DNA of 64,000 bases from contig CM060891.1 of NCBI GenBank assembly GCA_030762935.1, positions 3,546,001 to 3,610,000 on the forward strand. The letters are read 5' to 3'. Of this stretch, positions 22,698 through 34,261 are shown in pieces. Each line of letters starts with the position of its first letter. Position 1 is the stretch's first letter. The notes beneath the pieces are model-generated. The model did no database searches and was not told where the DNA came from. It saw only the letters and a list, made by a program, of their open reading frames with translations. This stretch comes from Hymenopus coronatus (lineage: Eukaryota; Arthropoda; Insecta; Mantodea; Hymenopodidae). The position numbers were made by a program, and so were the translations under genes.

Positions 22698-23174
22698 TTA
22701 AGGGCCGTTCACATCGAAAATCAACCGTAGACACAGAAGCTTGCAGCCGATATATGTATAGGCTTATTCACGGTCACATTGGTATTGACGTACGTTAACA
22801 TAGAAGCTTGCAAACGCTAAGCTTTTGCGTCAAAGTTAACATGCAATGTAGGAATCAACCAATGAGAACACTGCTCGATGTGTTGATGATTCTCTCTCAT
22901 TTCGCTCCCATTAATTCATCTTTGATTAAGGGGACAAATCCACCATTGTCTACGACCGTTCTTTAAAATATAAAACACAAGCAAATTGGCTGCTCTAGTT
23001 TGCATGTGCCACATTCTTGTCTCTGCCAGCTATTCACTCGCAAGGTGCAGTTCACTTGTTTTAATTTCTGATTGGTTATTGTATACATTTACGTTTGTCG
23101 TTGAGAATGCTCATAGTGCATTTAATTCTGTGTCTATATTCTATGTCAGTGTGTCTAATGTGAATGACCCTTTA
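22698..23174. mobile_element. Probable PIF/Harbinger-like MITE
   Basis: Element 22701-23171 (471 bp) is flanked by TTA on both sides (22698-22700, 23172-23174). Inverted ends: agggccgttcacatcgaaaa versus agggtcattcacattagaca. A 3-bp TTA duplication and GGGCCGTTCACA-type ends fit Harbinger-class MITEs. Non-coding. Confidence 0.65.
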
Positions 23175-23204
23175 TGCTTCATAAAACTTGTTTTCCTTTA
23201 GGAT

Positions 23205-24655
23205 AATTGTTTCACCTTCCTTGAAAGCATCCTCAGCTACGGCCGAATGGTGGGATTCTTAGAAACATCTGGTGCTGATTCTACGAGTTTCAAAAGAATG
23301 TTGTTTTCTGCTGGCAAATCAATATTCACAAGGTTTCATCTAAATTTTTTCATGTAGGTGTTCTCCCATGTGTTCAATTTCTGCAGTCTTGTTTACGGAT
23401 TTTAGGAGATGCATTTCATGTTATGATTTTTCTCCAAAAAATGTGCAGTAACAGCTGATTTATCCATTTCTTTATTTCTAAAATGTTGTTTAAGACATGT
23501 GACTATGTTTCATTTTGTCTGTCCATCTTTACAATCCGAGCAACTAATTTTATATATACCTGGTTTCTTCGCTGGAGGTGTGTGCCCCTTTTGTAGGATT
23601 TCTGATGCATGCTGTAGCTGTTTCTGGGTGCTAGCGTGATGTTAAACTCTCCGAAGATCTTTTCAAATTTATGGGTGGCCCATGGATGATGTGTGAATCT
23701 GCTCTTTAATTGCTAGTAGTGGAGAGGAGAAAGCATTCACTGCAGAACTGAACACATGCGAAAATATCTAAATGAAAAAATTTGGAGGAAACCTCGTGAA
23801 TATTGATTTGCCAGCAGAAAACAACATTCTTTTGAAATTTGTAGTATCAACTATTACAAATTACCATATTACTCTCTGTAATAAACCAGCGAATTGGCGA
23901 GCTAATTGATGACTCACTGTAATAAAGTTATTACTACATCTCAGGGTCATGGCCACGAGGGAGATAATGCATTACGGGTAATATAATACTTGTAAATGAT
24001 GTTCTTGTATATTGTTCAGTATCATTGGCTACAATAATTATTAACACAGTTAAATGAAGATTGCATTCCACAGCAGCGTTCCCATAGGACGCTACCCTTG
24101 TGATGATCACATGAAGACTGACCAATAAGGAATGAGCGTCTATTCAGCTCTTATACAGGCTCAAAGCTTATTCTACATATTTCTCCTTATTAAACATTCT
24201 TTAAGCAAGTATATAATACAGACTTCCTTTTGTTTATAAATAAATTACTTTGGTACATATAATACTTACTTGCGCTTAGTGAATATTTAAATATGAGTAT
24301 ACAACGCTTGGGGATGCGGTATGCTAGAAAGAACAACTTCCTTTTTCATGCAGGTAACAATGCAATTATCATTGTTGAATTTTTTTGAATAATAGTTCTG
24401 ATCATAAATGAAATTATACTTAAAATACACATTAAATTCAATATTCTGATATTCACACAACACTTACAGTTATTAATTTTTTCTGTACCACATAATCAAT
24501 ATGGCATCAATTTCCTTCCAATAACAAAAAATAAACGCTTGGCCTCCATATATTAAGGTCTCACAACACCAGATGTTGCTAGTAGCCAAGACTAAGATGT
24601 TTCTGAGAATGCCACCATTCGGCCGTAGCTGAGGAAGGTTTATGTCAAATCAACA
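23205..24655 (-). mobile_element. PLE remnant with inverted arms
   Basis: Outer arms 'atcctcagctacggccgaat' (23230) and 'attcggccgtagctgagga' (24619) are inverted copies. An inner pair, 'ttgatttgccagcagaaaac' at 23798, is the inverse of 23300-23325. The - strand at 23720-23480 encodes a degenerate PLE linker/GIY-YIG start (FTHHPWATHKFEKIFGEFNI). Confidence 0.75.
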
Positions 24656-24669
24656 TCACATGTCAACAG

Positions 24670-24860
24670 ATACTGATGTCTGCATCGGAGGTGCCTCTGA
24701 CACAGATACCGTTAGCAAAGTTGGAGGAGTTCCTGGTAGAGGGGCCAACAACCCATGCTAAGTGTATAGGTTGTAGCAATCGCACAACTGGAGAAAAGTG
24801 TGAGGAGTGTATAACTGGAAACTTTAGAGGAACCGAGGACCACCGGGCTCCTTGTCGACC
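24670..24860 (+). CDS. MEGF8: MEGF8 exon I: linker and laminin-EGF-like module
   Basis: The acceptor is acatgtcaacag at 24669 and the donor gtaagt at 24861. 63 codons and two bases. An acidic linker ending FLVEGPTTHAKC is followed by NRTTGEKCEECITGNFRG, matching the WVTEGPS...NSYGEKCESCLQGYF region in the vertebrate protein. The acceptor lies right at the edge of a PLE tail. Confidence 0.92.
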
Positions 24861-26115
24861 GTAAGTACTTGTCATCTATCAAATAACAACATCTCACTAT
24901 CTAGTTAATCAGGGCACAATTGCATTTATTGCATGAAGACGAGGTCAATAGTTATGTATGATACAATTGGTAAAATGGTGTTTTATATTGTGAGTAGGAA
25001 GCTACGAACAATATAAGACAATTTTAACGCATGTGTCACACACTATTCTCAATATTTATAATTATAAATAGATTGCTTTACTTATTTCACGAGTTCATGC
25101 TTAATGGTCTGAGATATTCAGTTGTTGCCTTGCTTAGCATCAATGCTGACAACATGATGACTTACTCGAAACATTGTATACAACGGAGACAGTGTAGCAG
25201 TTGTAATTTTGCTCTCTCCGCTGCTTGCATAATCTCGTCTGGTTCATCAGATTCCATGTTCATCATCCACCATTTTATGGATTGATACGAGCTTTCAGAG
25301 TCATAGCCCACTTGAATGAGGCCGTGGACACAAAACCAAAGTTGGCTATATTGGAGTGTTATAACACTGACTGACAGAATTTTCTACTTTTAACATTACT
25401 CACATCTGGTAAAAGACCTACTTTTAGCATCAACTGTAAAAAATTATTTCCAAACATTAGATGAAGACAACATTTTTAAGCTTGCTTTTATAAAATACTC
25501 TGAATGACCGGTCCTTTTACAAGTGGCTTTTTAAACTTGAATGATGTTTTAACTAATTTCTTACATTTCCTGTCGTTCTTTATGCATCATTGGAAATCAC
25601 CTAGGCCAGGTTTTTCCAACTGAAAATTGTATGACATGAGGGCAGAGTGAGCATAAGAGTGAAGGTCAGAACAGCGACCAAGGTTTCCAAGACTACACCT
25701 GCATGCTGTGCAAGTTTGGCTCCCATCACTCACAAAAATTAACAAATCTCATTACATAAGCTATATGTCCAACATAATTTTACAGTCTGTGACTCGATCT
25801 CTTCACCTAAATGTTGAGAGACTTGGAATAATATCCCAAAAAACAAGTAACAGTGCAATTCAAAAGGATGTGAGTGTTTATTTCAACAATTTGTTGCAGT
25901 TATTTTTACTTATTTGTTATTAACAAGGAAGTTGTAATGTTCTCATATTCATTATAGTACCCACAATTTGCTACATTATGTATTATTTTACTATTTGTAA
26001 ACTCAATATGAAACTGGTGTGCTGAATAATACCAGAAAAGGTAAAATATTTAGAAACTGTCATTTCCATAATAAATGTTTTAAAGGATGGTGACTTTACA
26101 TTCAGTTCATACACT
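24861..26115. other. Intron sequence, mostly unassigned
   Basis: A stretch at 25060-25290 ('atgacttactcgaaacatt') looks like a PLE-type tail but cannot be confirmed. Confidence 0.35.
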
Positions 26116-26119
26116 GACA

Positions 26120-26560
26120 GCAACTACTGTTTGCAAGGATTATAACACATACAGGATGGAGCCTGTAGAATATCTCCAAAACTAGGCTTTGTAGAAACAA
26201 ACATCTTCATATAATGGGGGAATATTGGAGTTGTTCCATTTGCTTCCCAGTAGTGCAATGAGAGATCTGTAGCTGTTAAATTTTGACACTTCATAATTGG
26301 AGAAGATCTGGATGGTACATTTTTAAATGAGAACCAACATTTTCTATTAAAATTAAACATTGATAAAAGGCAGATATTGTGCAGTATTATTTCATAAGCA
26401 TTGTACCTTGGTGTAATAAATGTTCAAAATGATGTCCTTCTACCAACTCTGTGCATCTGCATTTCATCAATGTTTAATTGTCTACAACAGTAAAAGAATC
26501 CTGTACAAGAAAATGGTTTAAACAAAACTGCATTTCTTGATGAACAATAAGGAAATAAAA
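26120..26560 (-). pseudogene. Decayed transposase 3' end (helix-turn-helix type)
   Basis: The - strand reads RCTELVEGHHFEHLLHQGTM at 26460-26395, resembling the EGGHFEHLL end of insect helix-turn-helix transposases. A terminal piece 'gaatatctccaaaactaggc' recurs inverted at 28490-28515. Broken frames. Confidence 0.5.
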
Positions 26561-26581
26561 TAAACAAGCAAACTTCTTACA

Positions 26582-27285
26582 AAAGATTATTCTGCTTTCT
26601 ACACAATGCTAATCGAGATAAACATTAGCAGAATATTCTTATTACTTAGTTCCTTATAAGTAGAAGGCAACTAAAGGAATGTGCTATGCTAAAGTGATAG
26701 TCAAATGTTTTAAAAGCTATCATTATGCGATTGTCATTGAAATTCGCTTCTTTGCTTAGCCAGGAGCAGAACAAAAGAAAAACAGACTTCCTGTCTGAGA
26801 AAAGTAGAACCATTTTAAAATTGAAACCAATAACAGGGAATAACTTAGAAACTGTCAACTCTATAAGAAAAATGCATATGATATAAATTGTGTGTTTTAA
26901 CAAGCTGTACATTTTTTTTATGTGGTAAGTTTTTGTGTATTTCATATGATTTACCATTATGCAAAATTCAGAAAAATTTATCCAGAATGAACAGGTCTTC
27001 AGAAGCTATTCCCGAAAAATTCAGGATATACATTTTATTTGAGATATAGCTATGTATAATGTAAGGTATTTTAATGAAAATCATTAGAGCCATTTTTGAG
27101 AAATACAAAATTTTCAAACATTTTTCAGTGTAAAGGGGAGTTGGGAGTGGGGAGATTTTCTTGAAAATCTTTGTGTCGTATCCTTGGGAGATACCAAACT
27201 TAAATACCAAGTTTGGTATTTAATGGTCTTTTTGTTTTTGAGCTATGCTGTACAAAGACACACACACAGATCTTTTTCTAAAAGC
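26582..27285 (-). repeat. R1 repeat, reverse
   Basis: From 'ctttctacacaatgctaatc' to the start of the next R1 copy at 27288. Confidence 0.85.
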
Positions 27286-27287
27286 CT

Positions 27288-28385
27288 GATGTGCTCCATT
27301 CACATTACTTTCTCTACTTCTCTGTAACAAATTATTATTAATAAGCTTATTTTTCTATTTATTTAATGGTAAAATATTAGCAGAAACAGTTTTCTTACTT
27401 GGTTCCTTTATAAGTAGAAGGGAAATAAGTGAATACGCTAGGCTAAACCAAACTGACAGTCAAATGTTTTAAAATGTGCTTGTTACAGAATTGACATCCA
27501 TTTCTTTGCTTGGCCAAGCATTGACAAGTTCCTCTATGAGAAATGTTTAAGTATTTTAGCAATTATGCAAAATTCATCCAGAATAAAGATGCCTTCAGAC
27601 GCTATTCCCAGAAAATTCAAGATTACATTTTATTTGCATGTATATAACTTTGAATTAGGACATTTTAATGAAAATCGTTAGAGCCATTTTTGAGAAAATC
27701 AAAATTTTCGAAAATTTTTCCATTTAAAGGTTAGCTTGGGGTGGGGGATTTTCTTGAAAATCTTTGTGTTGCATCCTGGAAGATACTGAACTTAAATACC
27801 AAGTTTAGTATAAATGTATAATTTTGAAGCTGCTTACAGTGAAGTCATAATCAAATTGAATTAATTAAAGAGGTACTGTTAACGCACAATTCACTTACTT
27901 TTAATTTGCAGGACAATTGTTTCGCGGACTGTTGCCCGCATCCTCAGCTGTTGGACCACTACTGCTTGGGTTTGGATTCCAAGTGTGGTTGTGGTGACAT
28001 CTGTTGGGTGGGCAATGAGACTGGTTAAGCAATCCTTAGGGGGGAACTCCATGTTCATCAATGTGAGGTGGTATTTATGGATGTTGATTTTTGCGCATGC
28101 TGATAATTGAAACGGATTCGAAAGTTCTTTCAATAGTTTGATGTTCAGATTGTGTGTTAACAATACCACTTTAATTAATTCAACCAAGTTTAGTATTTAA
28201 CAGTTCTTTTCATTTTAGAGCTATGCTGGCCACATACGCACACACACAGACTTTTTCTAAAAATGCTTTTTTTTTTTTGGATTCACGAGGTCTCAAAACA
28301 TACATTTCCAGTGAATTTTTGAGTGGAATTCAATACCTTCTCTATACACTATATATATAGTACATATAGAGAAAGTAAAAATGTT
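27288..28385 (-). repeat. R1 repeat, reverse, split by a PLE insertion
   Basis: The two R1 parts (27288-27811 and 28183-28385) are continuous once the insert 27812-28182 and one copy of the 14-bp duplication are removed. Confidence 0.88.
27798..28196 (-). mobile_element. Short PLE insertion with 14-bp target duplication
   Basis: Target duplication accaagtttagtat at 27798-27811 and 28183-28196. The 371-bp insert has inverted ends ('ttaattaaagaggtactgtt' near 27861, 'aacaataccactttaattaa' near 28159). It encodes on the - strand only a PLE C-terminal tail (MNMEFPPKDCLTSLIAHPTD), comparable to FEIPPGDLLIQKFIKPPPGT in the 21-kb copy. Confidence 0.85.
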
Positions 28386-28439
28386 GGTTCCCATTTAAAT
28401 ACTGTACCTTGAACCTGGAATTACCATCCAATTAAAACA

Positions 28440-28560
28440 CAACAAATGACATTTACTTTCCCCCCATTATATGAAGACGTTTGTTTCTACAAAGCCTAGT
28501 TTTGGAGATATTCTACACTCTCAAGTTAAAGGCTCCATCTTGTATCTTTTTGTGCAGATT
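28440..28560 (+). repeat. Terminal fragment shared (inverted) with 26155-26235
   Basis: 'tttctacaaagcctagtttt' is inverted relative to 26175-26200. Confidence 0.7.
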
Positions 28561-28744
28561 TGAAGTACATGGTACACTTAAGTAATGTTTTTACCAACAT
28601 GGTTGAAGTGTAATTACAGCAGTATTTACCCCAGTCACCAAATATCTAAAAGAAAAGTGTAAATGAATCTTTGTGCTGATTGATTATAATTTATCTATGT
28701 GCTAATGTCACTGCTCCATGAAGATCAAACAGAGATTGCCGATT

Positions 28745-29490
28745 GTCTTGGGCGGCACCATGGCCAAGTGACTAGACTGCTAGCCTCCCATCTAGGCGGA
28801 CCAGGTTCCCACATGTGGGATTTGTGGTGGAGGAAGTGGTATCTGGGCAAGTTTTCTCCAGGTCCTCTAGTTTCCTCCATCACTATTTCCACCAATTGCT
28901 CCATCATCTTTCCTATCATCCATTTCGCTTGCATTTTATTTCATCCACTTGCTCACACTCATGCCTGGCTATGGAACAGGTTCTCCATTCTGTGGTTTCA
29001 TGCCATTGGCTCCCCAACTGGCTTCTGACCCCTAGACATCCACTAGTAAGTCCTAGGGGAGTGTCAGTTCTACATATGATCCACTTCCTCACACTCATGT
29101 CTGGCTACGGGCCAGGTTCTCCATTCTGTGTTCTGTGCTGTTGGCTCCCCGACAGACTTCTGACCCCTAGACATCCACTTGTAAGTCCTAGGGGAGCGTC
29201 AGTCCTACATATGATCCACTTCCTCACACTCATGTCTGGCTACGGGCCAGGTTCTCCATTCTGTGGTTTCGTGCCGTTGGCTTCCTGACTGGCTTCTGAC
29301 CCCTAGACATCCACTTGTAAGTCCTAGGGGAGTGTCAGTCCTACATATGATCTACTTCCTGACACTCGTGCGTGGCTATGGGCCAGGTTCTCCATTCTGT
29401 GGTTTCGTGCCGTTGGCTCCCTGACTGGCTTCTGACCCCTAAACATCCACTTGTAAGTCCTAGGAGAGTGTTAGTCCTACATATGGGGAG
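28745..29490 (+). repeat. SINE-B copy extended by a 135-bp tandem array
   Basis: Head 'ggcggcaccatggccaagtg', body like 13235-13500. From 28935 the tail ('cacactcatg...tctgacccctagacat...agtcctacatatga') is repeated four times with a period of 135-136 bp. Confidence 0.85.
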
Positions 29491-29639
29491 AGTAAGCCAC
29501 TTACAAACATTGTCTTGTGTTTTTTAAGAATAAGAATAAAGTTTATTTACAATTAAGCTGTTTTAGAAAATTACAATTGCAATTATTGTATTACAAAATT
29601 GGAGATTTTTACAATTCTTTGCTCCAGTACCTATAAACC

Positions 29640-30050
29640 AGAGTTTAGGCATCTACGGAATTGACTGCAAATTATGTTACATTGGTGAAACTAAAAGAAA
29701 ACTGGAAACAAGGTTAAAAGAACATTTCAGACACATGAAATAGAAACTGACAGATAAATCGGCAGTAGCACACCATTTTTGGACATCACATCATAAAATA
29801 GAAAATGACATAAAGTTGCTAAAATCTGTAAACAACCCGGCAGCACTCACAGTGTGGGAGAATGTTCTCATTACACAACACAAAGACCAGCTCATCAATT
29901 TTGAAATACTACCACATGATTATGGACTTCTGCTGAGAACACCAGATGTCTCCACCGTTACACACCACAAAGCACAAATTCCAGCCATTATTCAGACCTC
30001 AACTGAAGAAGAAGGCAAACGCCCCTGAAACATATGTCTAGAAATTTTAA
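29640..30050 (+). pseudogene. PLE GIY-YIG fragment
   Basis: The frame reads CKLCYIGETKRKLETRLKEH, then after an in-frame stop DKSAVAHHFWTSHHKIEND and LTVWENVLITQHKDQLINFE. It is a GIY-YIG core and tail homologous to 21223-21969, with the tail signature 'cctgaaacatatgt' at 30025. Broken by a stop. Confidence 0.82.
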
Positions 30051-30544
30051 TTTTAAGTGAGCTGAGTGTCACTATTCTCAACTATTACACTTGAACTACT
30101 TCCCTTGTCTCAAACTTCTGAGTTATTTAATAGTTGAACATATTTGCTGCTATTTACGTAATGAACCATTTACAACATGTTTATGATAAATTTGTATAAT
30201 GGTGACATTTTACAAAACCAGCTTAGATATTACTCATCTATGTGAAAATGATTATATTCAAAGAGAATTCTTCTACTGAGTAAAAAGCTTTATCTTTCAG
30301 TCAATTGTTCAGAAATGTTTTGAATCCATTTGTTGTACATACTTAATCCTAGGTATGGGGATTTTTTTGTAATTTTGAGTAAGGTATAATTATTTCGTGT
30401 TATGTAGCCATGTCTGTCGGAGTACATATTTTCTTAGGTTTTCTTTTATGAACATCAATGAATGGTATGGTCATGACTTTAAGTTTTTTGAAATATTGTC
30501 TGCAAGGATGGTTATAATGTAGATTAGCATGTTGTGTTGTTTAG

Positions 30545-30789
30545 ATGTGAGTGCCATGGTCACGGAGACAAGTGCGATCCTGTCACTGGGGAGAAGTGTA
30601 ACTGTCAGAACAACACGGAGAGCGACGTGGCGTGCCAGAACAGTCCTAACAAGAACTCTAACCAACAGTGTTGGAAACTGCAGTGCTCCAAGTGTCGCGA
30701 CTCATACATGGGCACTCCTACAGGGGGACATCAGTGTTATCGTCAGATGACCTTCGAGAACAAGTTCTGCTTTGATACCAAACTGCTAG
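30545..30789 (+). CDS. MEGF8: MEGF8 exon J: laminin-EGF domain
   Basis: The acceptor is gttgtgttgtttag at 30544 and the donor gtaagt at 30790. One base completes Pro with exon I, then 81 codons and one base. The sequence CECHGHGDKCDPVTGEKCNC is a clear laminin-EGF, followed by LQCSKCRDSYMGTPTGGHQC, equivalent to the YQCAKCRESFHGSPLGGQQC block of human MEGF8. Confidence 0.95.
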
Positions 30790-30820
30790 GTAAGTAACAT
30801 GATCTTGAATACAAGTTTAT

Positions 30821-31537
30821 ACAACAGGATTCAAAAATACTTCTACAAAGTTTGGAAACCCTTCATTCTTGATTAATTGAGGTTCAAAATGCTATTAATC
30901 AAAATCTTTTAAAGTGACACATTATTCTGTTTTTGACATCCATCAGCATGTTAGGAGGTGTTCAACACAAACACAACTTATAGCAAATTCCTCCGCTAGC
31001 ATCTAGACTCATCGAAGCATGGAATGTCAAATACTCCCAGTCAGTGTCGTATGATTCACATGACACGTCAATTAAGAGTTTCTTCATCTAGGATGTGTGC
31101 TGCTTAAACCAAGGTGCCCTCAAAAGATAAAAACCAGAGGATTGAGGTCAGGCCATGGAACTGGCCCCCCTCTACCTATCCATCTGTCATACTAGATACC
31201 AGCCAGTGAGACTAGAGCCACATCATGTTCCTTGCAGGGGCGGCACATTTTCTAATAATTCTGGGAGAGTGTTCTGTAGACAGCACTTGCTGGGGGAATG
31301 TATTACACAAGTAGCCATGGCAACACAAGGCGCAGGTCAAAGCCTTCTATCAATGAGCACATAAATAAATAAAGTTATTAGGTTGGAAAGCCGTTGAAGG
31401 TGACTTTCATTAATAAATCGATTACGCGAAAACGAAGTATTCTGGAGCATATGTTTATGTGAACATATTTTCTTGTTTTGATGTCAGGAAACCATCCCCA
31501 AACGTTATAAAAGTATTTTTGAATCACCCTATATAAA
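30821..31537 (-). mobile_element. TIR element with decayed helix-turn-helix transposase
   Basis: Ends: 'gattcaaaaatacttctaca' (30824) and, inverted, 'aaaagtatttttgaatcac' (31509). The - strand near 31205-31130 reads RWIGRGGPVPWPDLNPL, the remnant of the GRGGPxAWPPRSPDLTPLDF block of an insect transposase group. Non-functional. Confidence 0.72.
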
Positions 31538-31639
31538 GTGGTGCCGGCCTCTAGGGGGTGGTACAAGACAGTCACATATATTTAATAAAGAGATTTCAGC
31601 AAATCATTCCATCACTTTTCTTCTTATGGAAGTTTGTAA

Positions 31640-31945
31640 ACAGTGTTGTTATATTCATTTATTTGACGAGTCAATTAGTTACACTAAACAACACTTACTT
31701 GGAATTTTTGCCGGAACATGTTTCGAAGGACTGGTTTCCTTCATTTCAACCGGACATTGTCTAATTCCTTGTGGTGATGATGTAAATACTGTCTCCTCTG
31801 GTGGTGGTTCAATGAACTTGCTAAACACATCCTTCTACCCTATTTCTATTCTTACAATGAAGACATGTTCCCATGTGGCCAGCTCCTGTTTTCCTGCCAT
31901 GTGTTTTACAAGTTTTGGTTCTGAATTTATATTTTGGTTTATTAA
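31640..31945 (-). repeat. PLE tail, reverse
   Basis: Contains 'ccggaacatgtttcgaagga', then a Pro/Thr-rich tail reading on the - strand. Confidence 0.6.
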
Positions 31946-32162
31946 GTTACTAATTTGATTCAAATATGGACAATATAGTATCACTTGTTTCTTCCTGGAT
32001 GCATTTCAAAGATCTTCATCTTCTTAGTCAACTCATTGGACATCGGATCGTCAATCATCGTTCATTGGACGATGAAGAGGAACATCTTTGAAATGCATCC
32101 AGGAAAAATCTAAATAATTGAAACTATAGTGTCCATATTGGACTCAAATTAGTTACTTATAA
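31941..32162. repeat. 222-bp hairpin (PLE-associated)
   Basis: Arms of about 95 bp ('tcctggatgcatttcaaaga' versus 'tctttgaaatgcatccagga'; outer 'gtaactaatttg'-type ends) around a loop of about 30 bp. Confidence 0.88.
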
Positions 32163-32204
32163 ATTAAAAGTTTCACTGTATAAATCACTTCACATCATAC
32201 TTTG

Positions 32205-32440
32205 TTGATTATATTGTGGTGTTTTGTCCAAAAGTGGGTGGCAAGCAATTGTTTCTGAAGTATTCTTTGGATCTTGTTTCTAGATTTCTTTTTGTTTTTC
32301 CAAAATAAATGTGATTGCATTTTGTATAAATTGGGCATATTTCTAGGACTAGCTGATTCTCAAACTTTTGTGAACACCAGCCATTACTCAACTTCATAAA
32401 TTTTGAAGTATGTATTTTCAATTTAATTCGTAATTACATT
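32205..32440 (-). pseudogene. PLE GIY-YIG fragment
   Basis: The - strand reads CNHIYFGKTKRNLETRSKEY, a decayed YIG motif (YFG) and helix, with breaks on both sides. Confidence 0.72.
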
Positions 32441-32454
32441 TTCCATGATATACT

Positions 32455-33275
32455 TGAAGCTTACCCTTAAGGTGCAGGATACGACACAAAGATTTTCAAG
32501 TAACCCCCACACTCCAAACTACCCTTCACTTGATGTAAGCCCCCCCCCCTCAAAAATTGCTCTAATGACTTGATTAGAACACCATATTTTTACTTTCTCA
32601 TTTTTTTTACTTACAAAGAGGTATGTATGTGTATGCACATAGCATTACTCAAAAACCAAATTCTGTTAAATACCAAACATGGTATTTAAGTTCATCTTCC
32701 AAGGATGCGACACAAAGATTTTCAAGAAAATCCCTCTCCGCAAACTAACCTTTACATGCAACATTTTTCAGACATTTTTAGTTTCTCAAGAATAGCTATT
32801 AACAATTTCAATTAAAGTACTAAATGTAAGACAAAATGTATATCTTGAATTTTCTAGGAATAGCCTCTCTTCATTCTGAATTATTTTGTATAACAGCAAA
32901 CTATAAGAGATACAGAAAATATTAATACATATGTAAAATACATTTTTTTTTGTAGAGGTAACCATTTCTAAGATATTGCTTGTTATTTAGTTTAAATTTT
33001 CCAATACTTATACTTTTCTCAAATGGAAAGTTGTCATTCATTTTTCTTTTAAATTTATTCTTGCCCATGCAACTTAATGAACAGCTTTTAAAACATTGAC
33101 TGTCGATTTAGCCTAGTGTATTTCCTTATTTGCCTTCTACTTACAAGAAAGCAAGTAATAAGACTATTTCTGCTAATGTTTATCTTGATTAGCATGAAGT
33201 AGATAGAAGAATATGTTTTAGTAAGAATAGTTTGTTGTAGAATAAGTAGAGAAAGTACTGAATGGAACACATTTG
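32455..33275 (+). repeat. R1 repeats, forward (a short 5' piece, then a longer copy)
   Basis: 'gatacgacacaaagattttc' occurs twice (32466 and 32704), so a short copy is followed by another. Confidence 0.8.
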
Positions 33276-33770
33276 TTTTTAAAATACTTTTATGACAAGT
33301 AAAGTATATAGTTTGAATTTTCTGGAAATAGTCTCTGAAGACCTCTTCATTCTGGATGAATTTTATATAACTGGCAAACCGTAAGAGATACACAAAAAAA
33401 CATGTAGACACAAAATATGTAGATTTGGTTAAAATGTGTAATTTAGACAATATTATTTGTAGTGATAAGATTTGGAAAATATTTGCTGATGGTTAGAATT
33501 TCTTAAGTTGAAAATCACTTTTCATTTGATTCTCATCAGGCCAAAAAAAATGAATTTGAAAACCACGATATGGGTGACCACTTGTTATAAGATTTGTGTA
33601 TCACTTAGGCCTATATGTTGTACTAATCCCCTTCTACTCACAAGAAAACAAGTGATAAGACAATTTCTGCAAATGTTTATCTCACTTAGCATGAAGTAGA
33701 TAGAAGGATGATCATAATTTGTTGAACATGTAGAGAAATTATATAAATGTAACATAGGAGCCTTTTTGTT
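33276..33770 (+). repeat. R1 repeat, forward, 3' portion with gap
   Basis: 'gtttgaattttctggaaata' to 'gtagagaaattatataaatg'; diverged. Confidence 0.7.
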
Positions 33771-34261
33771 TTTGTGTGCCCTTTTTATCCTATGTCCACA
33801 AGCACAGATTTGAATTTAATAAATGTCAGACTTAAGGGGAACGAAATGCTCTTATCTTGCCAATGTTAACTTTGACCCATTATCTCAGCAACAATTTAAG
33901 AAAATGAGCTACATTTTTCAAGGTATATTCAGCCATTCCTTTACCGTTGATTGATGAAAAATGCAATACTTCTGTTCATTAGAAGGAAAGGTATCATTTT
34001 TCTTAATAAAGCTCTTATAATTTTATTGAAAAATGAGTTTTAAATTTTAAAAAAATAATAACCTATATACATAAAAACTTATTCCTTAAAATAAAACATA
34101 TTTAGAAACAAATGTGCGGTAAAAATTTCAGCCCTTAGTGTAGATTAGTTTTTGAGATAATGGGGCATTTGTATAGACAATTTTACTTCTTCAGAAATTG
34201 CTTTCAAACATAACATTAATAAAATGTGTAACTTAATTTTCCAAACACAAATTCGTAGTAC

